A stretch of DNA of 64,000 nt, from NCBI GenBank assembly GCA_964019135.1, contig OZ025252.1:9440823-9504822 (forward strand). The letters are read 5' to 3'. Position numbers and translations under genes: made by a program. The DNA is from Arenicola marina (lineage: Eukaryota > Annelida > Polychaeta > Arenicolidae). How positions within the stretch are numbered: the first letter of the stretch is position 1; the number at the start of each line of letters is the position of its first letter. The notes under the pieces were generated by a model that saw only the letters and a program-made list of their open reading frames with translations, had not been told where the DNA came from and searched no databases. This document shows, piece after piece, positions 23,801 through 35,800 of the stretch.

Positions 23801-26800
23801 TAACAAATTGCGTCATTTCTGTCAGTACTTTCAGCCTAGGGCTACCTTGTTTGTATTGCCCCGTATTCCCCAGATCGACCACTGTTAATGTCGGTCCAAG
23901 CCTGAGTGACCATTGGAACAGTTGCCCGATCACCACCGGATTGCCCCAATGAGCACACCCACACGACTTAGTCGTATCACCACCGGATTGCCCCAATGAG
24001 CACACCCACACGACTTACTCGTATCGCTTGTCCTCGATGGAGTAGTTCTGCGACTCCATGACGGCATGGCGAGGGGCGCTCACCTTCTTCGTCGTCTCCT
24101 GCTCCAGGTAACCTAGCAACGAGACCAAGGACTCGCAGACATCAACACTTGAAGACAAATATGTATACTATAAAGTAACTCTTGGTGGCAAGAGGTAGCC
24201 CACTCTCCCCCTTCCTCTCCACGCCCCCACTCCTAGTCTCACGGCTCCTCGTCCCGATTTACCCCCCCCCCTCCCCTAATCTCTGACCTTTCTTATTGAT
24301 CAGGGTTCCCCCTCTCAGGGCCAGGGCCCCTCCCCCACCCCCATCCACTCCACCCCCCGTCGCTAGTGACCCACCTGTTTTGCTGGTCAGGGCACTCCCC
24401 CCTATGTTCCCGAAGTGACCCACCTTTCTTGGTGGCCAGCGCCAGCGCGGCCGCTAGCCCCTCGTTCAGAATGGGCTCCTCCTCCAGCCCGCTCTTCTCC
24501 TCCACCTTGATCTCGACGGGCCGCGTGTCAATCTGGACGGACTGCCAGCCCCGCGCCGCCTCCTCCTCTTCCTCAGCCTCGCGCCGCCGCTGCTCCGACA
24601 GCTCTTGCTCCAGGTCCTGTGGGGGAGGCGGTGAGGGGGTGATCAGTTACGTATCACTCACACTTAACTAATAGTTTGTAGACCGTCAAATACGACCGTC
24701 AAAATGTATTTATTCGACCCAAATTGATTTTCAACTGATTTAAAAATTTGAAATATTTATTTTAATTAATTATAATACAATTGCTTGTCACTTTTGAAAC
24801 GGAAAATATTAACAAGGTAATATTGGTCAGCTTACCGCCATGCCGTGAGGGTGACCACTCACCATCAGCTGATTCGCCTTCGCCGCCGGTCTGTTGCTTG
24901 CCATGCCGTGAGGGTGACAACTTATCATCGGGTGACCACTTACCATCAGCTGATCCTCCTCCGCCGCCGGTCTGTTGCCCTTGCCGTGAGGGTGACCACT
25001 TACCATCAGCTGATCCTCCTCCTCCGCCGGTCTGTTGGCCTTGCCGTGAGGGTGACCACTTACCATCGGGTGACCACTTACCATCAGCTGATCATCCTCC
25101 GCCGCCGGTCTGTTGCCCTTGCCGTGAGGGTGACCACTTACCATCAGCTGATCCTCCTCCTCCGCCGGTCTGTTGCCTGCCATGCCGTGAGGGTGACCAC
25201 TTACCATCAGCTGATCCTCCTCCTCCGCCGGTTTGTTACCCATGCCGTGAGGGTGACCACTTACCATCAGCTGATCCTCCTCCTCAGCCGGTCTGTTACC
25301 CTTGCCGTGAGGGTGACCACTTACCATCAGCTGATCCTCCTCCGCCGCCGGTCTGTTACCCTTGCCGTGAGGGTGACCACTTACCATCAGCTGATCCTCC
25401 TCCTCCGCCGGTCTGTTGCCCTTGCCGTGAGGGTGACCACTTACCATCAGCTGATCCTCCTCCGCCGCCGGTCTGTTGCCCTTGCCGTGAGGGTGACCAC
25501 TTACCATCAGCTGATCCTCCTCCTCCGCCGGTCTGTTGCCCTTGCCGTGAGGGTGACCACTTACCATCAGCTGATCCTCCTCCTCCGCCGGTCTGTTGCC
25601 CTTGCCGTGAGGGTGACCACTTACCATCAGCTGATCCTCCTCCGCCGCCGGTCTGTTGCCCTTGCCGTGAGGGTGACCACTTACCATCAGGTGATCCTCC
25701 ACCGCCGCCGGTCTGTTGCCCTTGCCGTGAGGGTGACCACTTACCATCAGCTGATCCTCCTCCTCCGCCGGTCTGTTGCCCTTGCCGTGAGGGTGACCAC
25801 TTACCATCAGCTGATCCTCCTCCGCCGCCGGTCTGTTGCCCTTGCCGTGAGGGTGACCACTTACCATCAGCTGATCCTCCTCCTCCGCCGGTCTGTTGCC
25901 CTTGCCGTGAGGGTGACCACTTACCATCAGCTGATCCTCCTCCTCCGCCGGTCTGTTGCCCTTGCCGTGAGGGTGACCACTTACCATCAGCTGATCCTCC
26001 TCCTCCGCCGGTCTGTTGCCCTTGCCGTGAGGGTGACCACTTACCATCAGCTGATCCTCCTCCTCCGCCGGTCTGTTGCCCTTGCCGTGAGGGTGACCAC
26101 TTACCATCAGCTGATCCTCCTCCTCCGCCGGTCTGTTGCCCTTGCCGTGAGGGTGACCACTTACCATCAGCTGATCCTCCTCCTCCGCCGGTCTGTTGCC
26201 CTTGCCGTGAGGGTGACCACTTACCATCAGCTGATCCTCCTCCTCCGCCGGTCTGTTGCCCTTGCCGTGAGGGTGACCACTTACCATCAGCTGATCCTCC
26301 TCCTCCGCCGGTCTGTTGCCCTTGCCGTGAGGGTGACCACTTACCATCAGCTGATCCTCCTCCGCCGCCGGTCTGTTGCCCTTGCCGTGAGGGTGACCAC
26401 TTACCATCAGGTGATCCTCCACCGCCGCCGGTGTGTTGCCCTTGCCGTGAGGGTGACCACTTACCATCAGCTGATCCTCCTCCGCCGCCGGTGTGTTGCC
26501 CTTGCCGTGAGGGTGACCACTTACCATCAGCTCATCCTCCTCCTCCGCCGGTCTGTTGCCCGCCATGCCGTAAGTGGGAATCTCGCCCAGGGAGCGGCAA
26601 AACTCGGACGTGGAGTTGAGGACGATCTGGCCGACCTGTCCCACCATCAAAGAGGCCACCCCCTCGGCGGGAGGTAGGGACGTCCAGCGCCGCCCCTCTG
26701 CCTCCCCCACATCCTCCGCCTCCTCCACATGGTCTGTCCGGCTCTGTCGCAGGACGGTTTCCGCCAGCGCCTTGCAAGGAAATGGAACAGATTTTGACGG

Positions 26801-29800
26801 TTTAACAAGGCCTAAGAATTCTAAAACTAATGATAATGCGATGGTTGGCGGCCAATGCCCCCCAAATCCCTGTGTAACTTAATCCCATATGAAAATACAT
26901 GGCAGCTGCAGCGTTGCGATCCATATGAAAACCTTCACCTTGGTGATGGCTTTGATGTCAGAGCTATCAGTACTCATACTATATTCAAATATTTAAGTAG
27001 CGGCCGCCAGATAATTAAGTGGCCGCCGCGGCTTTGTTTAGATTAAAAGCAAACAACATTCTAGAAAAGGCGAACAAATCCATCGATAATGTACGAATGA
27101 ATTGGTAGCTTGACCTATTTTTCATTGAGAACTGCCCAGGGACTCACCTCGACGTTCTTTTTGTGTTTGAGTCTGGTCGCTTTGTTGAGGGCAAGCTGTA
27201 GCTCCAGGGTGGCCCCGTCCTCCTCCAGCGACACTCCCGCCAAATCTTCCTCCGGGCCCAGGATGTCGTCTGCTCAACACAACACATGCCCAACCATCTG
27301 TATTATCGTTCAGTTTAATTTTGTTTATTAAACAAACAAATTTGTTCATTTAACATTGCTCACCTCCTTTTCCTTTTAAGCTATCGTTAAGAGGTTCTAA
27401 TACGTCATATTATTTGAATAGGGATGACCTTTTTCGAATCGTAGATTTTTTCCGATAAGTCATGTGACGTCACGATGACGTCACTTTGGGTATATACGAA
27501 AAAATCGTCAAAAATCTGGGGACAAAATAGAAAAAATACTAGAGTAGCGTCATATTGTAGCGAGACTAGTTTCTCGTATAGCTGCAGATAAAGAAACGAT
27601 ATGCTCCAATCTTACTTCCGGTTCCAGGGATGTCGGTACGCGAAGCTAGTTACAAGGAAAACACGGCGATCGCAATATTGTTTCGTTTCCATGGCTACAC
27701 CACAGCAACAAAGCAAATAGCCTATTTGTCCAGTGCCCCTTTCCAAGCCAATTACTCCGACGTCAATTATATATGCAAGCAGTCGCGACGACAAAACATT
27801 CGCCTATTCCTCTGCCATCACACCTCTTATCAAGTGTCACACTAGTAGCGGGCTCTCTTGGCATGTACTGCATATTTATGAATGACTGTCGCGCTTCCCC
27901 CCCTCACGCACGCCCGATCCCGACATCCGCCCTACCGTGACTTTTGACCCACATGGTCCTACTACTTGGTATTTCCATCCCAACACGCATATTGGGTCTT
28001 CCCGCTTACCACCTTCTCCCAATATCATCCCCACACTGCGGCCCACTATGCTAGTGGAGCAAGCAGCCCTCCTGCCAGGAAGCCCTTCCCAGGTGCAGCT
28101 GTTTCAGATCATTCGGGAAAGTATGAACACCGATCCCTCGTTTATCACACGCTAGTTTGGAGCAGCCAGTCATGATACACGGCGAGGCATTCTTTCACCA
28201 CTGACAGACTGGTCACTGACACTGTTTTGTGTGTACGAACGCTGCCTCAGGCCACACGCAGAAAATGGGGGTTCCCGCACTTACGTCATATCCGGCATCC
28301 CCAAACGAAGTCAAATTTCTCAAGGGGATTTTGCCCACGAGGTTCAATTATCAGATACACGACTCGCCAGTGCTCGACGTGGCGAAATTATGCAGTTTTC
28401 ATATTTAGAAAGTCAGTCGGTATAACGTTTTTTAAAGTAAACCAGGCTGGCATGAGCTCTTTAATTCAGCTTAAATGTAATCCAATCATAGTTCGCCAAA
28501 ACATCTGTTGAGTCTGGCTCAACACCATAAACCTGTATTATCGCCCGAGTGCCCCTGATTTGTCAATTTAATAGAAAAACAAAACAAATTACACATATTA
28601 CATGTGTGTCGGGACCGGGTTACTTACTTTCGTCGAGATCCGGAGGGTCGACCTCCATGTCCTCCACCAGATCCAGACCGGGGATGTCTCCGGACCTGTC
28701 AATCATCTCACGGGGCACCTCCGGATCGATGGGTGCGCTGGGGTCCGCTCCGCCCCTGGAGGGGAGAGGGGGGTGAGACACACGGGCAGGCATGTAATAT
28801 CGCTGCAGAATGGCCACAATGCATCATGTTAATACTACTGTACGACTCCCAGCCGCACGGTCCCACAGTGAACAAGCCAACACTTGTTGTCCGTTTCGAT
28901 TTCTTTTATTTCGATGTAATCTTCATCCATGCAATCCACTGTGTCCTGTCTATCTCTCCTCCCAGTTCAACCTGTCCATCTCCCAGTACAACCTCCTCTA
29001 TTTATACTACCTTTCTGATCTCCCCTCCACTAGGTTGGGGGTACCCCCTTGGACCTTCCCCCCTCCCCTAAGTTGGGTGCACCACCCCAACTTGGCGCTC
29101 TCCCCTCCCCTGAGTTGGGATCCACCACCCCCACTTGGCGTTCTCCTCTCTCCTGAGTTGGGGTGCACCACCCCAACCCTGGTGAGCCGCACCACCCCCA
29201 CTGCGGTCACAGCCTGGTTTTGTTCTCCCCTCCCCTGAGTTGGGGTGTACTACCCCAACCCTGGTGAGCCTCACCACCCCCACCGCGGCCACAGCCTGGT
29301 TGTCTCGTTAGTATCCCGCCCTGGACGGCCGTACCCGGATCTGGTTACACATCCCTCTCCCGTCCCGTGCTACGTACGCTCTTCCCCTGATTCATGGCTG
29401 TCCGCTGCTAGACCTAGCTACTACCCCCTCCCTGCCTTACCGCTAGCCAGTTCCACGAAACTCTCTACACTACAAACGAAAACAGAGTCCGCGTTGGGGG
29501 AACCTATCTTCGAAGAAAAACAAAGGACACGAAATGAATTGAGTGAAATGAGTGTTTTAGGCCGCTTTGGCGCAAATAAGGGCCAAACTGGACCAATCAC
29601 GCAAAAACAGGACGGGTTCTCTCATTGATAGCATAAATGTAGGTCGACGCACACCAGACTCGAACCTACAAGCCGCCACCCTTCCTAGGTAACATCACTG
29701 ATTCAAGAGGTAAGCAGGCTGAACTTCAGATCAACAGGTCATGGGTTCACGAGCCTTGTTCAATGCAAGGTTTCTTGGCACAGTATAGCCTGTGTATGGC

Positions 29801-32800
29801 CACAAGAATGGCATAAACAGCAATATTTATACCACGCTTTGACCGCTTCCGTTACGGGCAAAAGCTTGGACATTTTGGACATGATTGTCAAAATATAAAA
29901 CATGTTAAACATTTGATTAAACAAATTATAGTTTATAGCATAAATTACAAAAGTCAAATCGATTTCGCCCCCCACCACCCCCACACCATCGACATACAAA
30001 CACCAGCGCCGTAGACCACTGCCCCCCACCCCCTCAGTCCCATGCCGCCACTCACCTTCGTCCGGCACCCCGGGTGCCAAGGTCATTGCGCACAACGTCC
30101 CTCATCTGCAGAAGTTCGTCGGCGGTCACGGTTTTGGGCTTCTTACGCATCTTGCGCACCTTCTTCTTGACCTTCTTGAAGGTCGCAGCCTCGTCTTGGG
30201 TCATGTATTCTGTGGCCAGAGTGGGCGGTGGCAATGATAGAGTCTCCTGAAACGGGAGGGTGAGGGATGTAACAAAGGTAGGCTGGGAAGACTGCTGTAC
30301 GGGTGTAACAAAGGTAGGCTCGGGAGGAGCTTATAGGGGTGTAACAAAGATAGGAAACCGCCTCTAACTCTGCTTTACCGATTCATAAAATACCCAAGTG
30401 TCTATCCTGCAAATTACAGAATTTTACGTCCTGTCTATAGCTTACAATAAAATTTAGAAGTGACCGCCAGCCACGACTTCGCCGCTTAACCAGACCGAAG
30501 CCCTTTTTGGAGGTGTGTCCGCGATTGACCAATCAGGAGGCGATACTCTAATTATATTCAAACCGGAAATGACGCTTACTGTGTGCGCAAAAGAAGAGCG
30601 CGTGATCATCGTGATCATATAAATAGCTGCGATTCTAACTCTAATCATGTTTTTTTTTACGAGACAATCTTTGCAAGAGATATATAAATTTGTTTCGATA
30701 CTATTTTTCCATGAAACACTATGATTATGGTCTACTGCGCGGCTTGGAACTGCCGCAATTCATCCGCAAATCGCGGCCCTGATCTCTCGTTTCCCGTGTT
30801 TCCCCTGAAGGGTACCTCCACTGCGAAGAGTTCCCTCTGTGAGATAATTTCCAGTTCGAACGTTAGGCGGCGCCACATGAAGGGTCACAATATACGTCAC
30901 TTGCTCCGGCAAAATGGCGCTGTCGACATTGATGGAGGCGGGATGCCTTAATTTTTTTCTCCTTACCAGTCGGCCGAGACATTAATTTTTTAAGATGTAA
31001 ACATTCGGTGCAGAACGCGATTAGATTAGGTTGGACATCTGCTGTAACCTCTCATAATAATTAAAGAAAGCGACAAGTAGCTAAACCAGCCTAGAATAAG
31101 ACCAATGGCCCGGCATGAATACATACAAAAAGCAAACCTTCGATTGCCAGTGTAACAAACCAATACTCATCGTCCCGAACGGGGCGCCACTGTTCCTTGT
31201 GATGGGGAGGTGGACAGGGCTGAAATACTCAAACCACGGCACCACTCACCCCTCTCTGTCTGATCTCCGCCTTAAACTGCTCCAGTCTTCGGTCATCGTC
31301 GGCGTCATATTTACCTCCAGCGCCTGAAACATCGAGATAACAATAGGTCTGTGATATATGACATCAGGATCCATATGGGTCTGTGATATATGACATCATG
31401 ATCCATATGGGTCTGTGATATATGACATAATGATCCATATGGGTCTGTGATATATGACATCACGATCCATATGGGTCTGTGATATATGACATAATGATCC
31501 ATATGGGTCTGTGATATATGACATCATGATCCATATGGGTCTGTGAAATTAGCCCCCAGTTCCTGCATCCTGCATATAGTCGACAGAGTCCTAACTTGCA
31601 GAAAATAGTTATTGGTAAATGGTTAATATATAGTACGAACGTTAAAATAATTCGCAATACCTCAAACTATGTAAGACTCATTTGTTAGCGACGAAACATA
31701 TTATACCAGTAACTTTATAGCTAAACCTTGAAACCTTACTGCATGTATATTAATAGTGATACATAACAATATAGTTTTGATGTTTAGAGGATAGTGACTG
31801 GTTAGCTGTTCAGGCTGGTTGGCCTATGTTACCCCACTATTGTATTTCGCAGTTTTATATTGTATATTATCTAGTGTCTCATGCCAAGTGTCACTTAAAT
31901 CAATTATTCTTCTACTACTACTACTACTACTACTAGTACTACAGTAATTATTGATTTAAGATGGGCTGCAGGCACCAAGCCAAGACACATCCTGGGATGA
32001 GAGGTGTGGAACTATCAAGTCTGAGGGGCCCGGTGAGCTGAGGGAAGTTGATGATACACCGGATTACATACCCAGTTCAAACTGCTTTTTTCTCTCGCCG
32101 AGAATTTCCTCGTCGTATTTCTCAAGCATTTCTCTTGGTTTAAGCTGGAAATACAATAATTATACATCAGGCTATACCAGATTACACATGTTAGAAGCCA
32201 CAGCCCACAACAAGCAGGTTACAATAGTGATTTTATCTGATTATATCTGAATTTTATCTCAAACTAACGGTATCCTCTGTTGCTTGTGAAGAAGAGGTAA
32301 CCATCTCTCTTGCCCCATTTTGTCACTAAGTTAATTACGCAAAGGGTCTGTTGTGGTCACACAGAGGGCTGGCTGACTGTAGTGGTCACACAGAGGGCTG
32401 GCTGACTGTAGTGGTCACACAGAGGGCTGGCTGACTGTAGTGGTCACACAGAGGGCTGGCTGACTGTTGTGGTCACACAGAGGGCTGGCTGACTGTAGTG
32501 GTCACACAGAGGGCTGGCTGACTGTTGTGGTCACACAGAGGGCTGGCTGACTGTAGTGGTCACACAGAGGGCTGGCTGACTGTAGTGGTCACACAGAGGG
32601 CTGGCTGACTGTAGTGGTCACACAGAGGGCTGTCTGACTGTAGTAGTCACACAGAGGGCATGCTAACTGTAGTGGTCACACAGAGGGCTGGCTGACTGTA
32701 GTGGTCACACAGAGGGCGGGCTGACTGTAGTGGTCACACAGAGGGCTAGCTGACTGTAGTGGTCACACAGAGAGCTGGCTGACTGTAGTGGTCACACAGA

Positions 32801-35800
32801 GGGCTGGCTGACTAGTGGTCACACAGAGGGCTGGCTGACTGTAGTGGTCACACAGAGGGCTGGCTGAATGTAGTGGTCACACAGAGAGATGGCTGACTGT
32901 AGTGGTCACACAGAGGGCTGGTTGACTGTAGTGGTCACACAGAGGGCTGGCTGACTGTAGTGGTCACACAGAGGGCTGGTTGACTGTAGTGGTCACACAG
33001 AGGGCTGGCTGACTAGTGGTCACACAGAGGGCTGGCTGACTGTAGTAGTCACACAGAGGGCTGTCTGACTGTAGTAGTCACACAGAGGGCTGGCTGACTG
33101 TAGTGGTCACACAGAGGGATGTCTGACTGTAGTAGTCACACAGAGGGCTGGCTGACTCTAGTGATCACACAGAGGGTGGCTGACTGTAGTAGTCTCACAG
33201 AGGGCTGGCTGACTGTAGTGGTCACACAGAGGGCAGGCTGACTGTAGTAGTCCCACAGAGGGCTGGCTGACTGTAGTGGTCACACAGAGGGCTGGCTGAC
33301 TGTAGTAGTCACACAGAGGGCTGTCTGACTGTAGTAGTCACACAGAGGGTGGCTGACTGTAGTAGTCCCACAGAGGGTTGGCTGACTGTAGTGGTCACAC
33401 AGAGGGCTGGCTGACTGTAGTAGTCCCACAGAGGGCTGGCTGACTGTAGTGGTCCAACAGAGGGCTGGCTGACTGTAGTGGTCACACAGAGGGCTGGCTG
33501 ACTGTAGTGGTCACAGATGGTTGGCTGACTGTAGTGGTCACACAGAGGGCTGGCTGACTAGTGGTCACACAGAGGGTTGGCTGACTGTAGTGGTCACACA
33601 GAGGGTTGGCTGACTGTAGTGGTCACACAGAGGGCTGGCTGACTAGTAGTCACACAGAGGGCTGTCTGACTGTAGTGGTCACACAGAGGGCTGGCTGACT
33701 AGTGGTCACACAGAGGGCTGGCTGACTGTAGTAGTCACACAGAGGGCTGGCTGACTAGTAGTCACACAGAGGGCTGGCTGACTGTAGTAGTCACACAGCG
33801 GGCTGGCTGACTGTAGGGGTCACACAGAGGGCTGGCTGACTGTAGTAGTCACACAGAGGGCTGCCTGACTGTAGTGGTCACACAGAGGGCTGGCTGACTG
33901 TAGTAGTCACACAGAGGGCTGGCTGACTCGTGATCACACAGAGGGTGGCTGACTGTAGTAGTCACACAGAGGGCTGGCTGACTGTAGTGGTCACACAGAG
34001 GGCTGTCTGACTGTAGTAGTCACACAGAGGGCTGGCTGACTCGTGATCACACAGAGGGTGGCTGACTGTAGTAGTCACACAGAGGGCTGGCTGACTGTAG
34101 TGGTCACACAGAGGGCTGGCTGACTGTAGTAGTCACACAGAGGGCTGTCTGACTGTAGTAGTCACAGAGGGCTGGCTGACTGTAGTAGTCACACAGAGGG
34201 CTGGCTGACTGTAGTGGTCACACAGAGGGCTGGCTGACTGTAGTAGTCACACAGAGGGCTGGCTGACTGTAGTGGTCACACAGAGGGCTGGCTGACTAGT
34301 AGTCACACAGAGGGCTGGCTGACTTTAGTGGTGACACAGAGGGCTGGCTGAGTAGTAGTCACACAGAGGGCTGGCTGACTGTAGTGGTCACACAGAGGGC
34401 TGGCTGACTAGTTGTTACACAGAGGGCTGGCTGACTGTAGTTGCCACACAGAGGGTGGCTGACTGTAGTAGTCACACAGAGGGCTGGCTGACTGTAGTGG
34501 TCACACAGAGGGCTGGCTGACTGTAGTGGTCACACAGAGGGCTGGCTGACTGTAGTAGTCACACAGAGGGCTGGCTGACTGTAGTAGTCACACAGAGGGC
34601 TGGCTGACTAGCGGTCACACAGAGGGTTGGCTGACTTTAGTGGTGACACAGAGGGCTGGCTGACTAGTGGTCACAGAGAGGGCTGGCTGACTGTGGTGGT
34701 CACACAGAGGGCTGGCTGACTAGTGGTCACACAGATGGTTGGCTGACTTTAGTGGTGACACAGAGGGCTGGCTGACTAGTGGTCACAGAGAGGGCTGGCT
34801 GACTGTGGTGGTCACACAGAGGGCAGGCTGACTGTAGTGGTCACACAGAGGGCTGGCTGACTAGTGGTCACACAGATGGTTGGCTGACTTTAGTGGTGAC
34901 ACAGAGGGCTGTCTGACTGTAGTGGTCACACAGAGGGCTGGCTGACTGTAGTAGTCACACAGAGGGCTGGCTGACTGTAGTGGTCACACAGAGGGCTGGC
35001 TGACTGTAGTGGTCACACAGAGGGCTGGCTGACTGTAGTGGTCACACAGAGGGCTGGCTGACTGTAGTGGTCACACCGAGGGCTGACTGACTGTAGTAGT
35101 CACACAGAGGGCTGGCTGACTGTAGTGGTCACACAGAGGGCTGGCTGACTGTAGTGGTCACACAGAGGGCTGGCTGACTGTAGTGGTCACACCGAGGGCT
35201 GGCTGACTGTAGTAGTCACACAGAGGGCTGGCTGACTCACCATGCCATATTCGTCCACATCGGGTTCGTCGTACGGTTTGTAGTCTGGTTTCTTCTTCTT
35301 GTTGTCCACGTTCTTGGCTGCCTTCTCGTCGTCAGCGATGTTGACGTTAACCAGGACGTCTCCATCCTCCTCCAGCACGCCTGCCGGCAAGGAAGGAAGC
35401 CATTTGGGGGTTTTAGGCCGTCTTTCCGCACACAAGAGCTTAAACTGGGCCAAGGAACCTCCCTAGTCCTGGGACGATGAAGGATGAATGGAAAAAAACA
35501 TGTGCCCAGGCGCGGATTCGAACTCAGGACCTATTAATCTGCCGTCTAGTGCGCTAACCACTACACCAAGGAGAAACACTTCATACCAAGATGTAAATCG
35601 AGCTCAGAAATACCCATCTGTCGCTTCAAAGACATTATAACGTGTAATGCAACCTATTTATTTTATGCGGCGTGTGATCCTTAAGTTAACAAGTTTAAGT
35701 TTACCGTGTTAACAGATGCGTGTTAACTACTGTGTTAACAGATGCGTTGCTGCCACTTACCCTTGTCTTTGAGCGTCAGTATGACCATGCGGCCCTCCTT

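Noticed and set aside
24781-26677. Two + strand ORFs of over 600 codons across the 60-bp array
   Set aside because: They are the antisense of the SART1 exon 14 array; only the - strand frame continues a real exon.
28604-29071. 155-codon + ORF over SART1 exon 12 and the C-rich repeats
   Set aside because: Overlaps a well-supported SART1 exon on the other strand and a tandem repeat.
29640-29760. tRNA-like or SINE-like segment with B-box GGTTCGAGTC
   Set aside because: No matching A box at the right distance; left uncalled.
35510-35585. Functional tRNA gene
   Set aside because: A and B boxes are present, but acceptor and anticodon stems do not pair by eye; called a SINE head instead.
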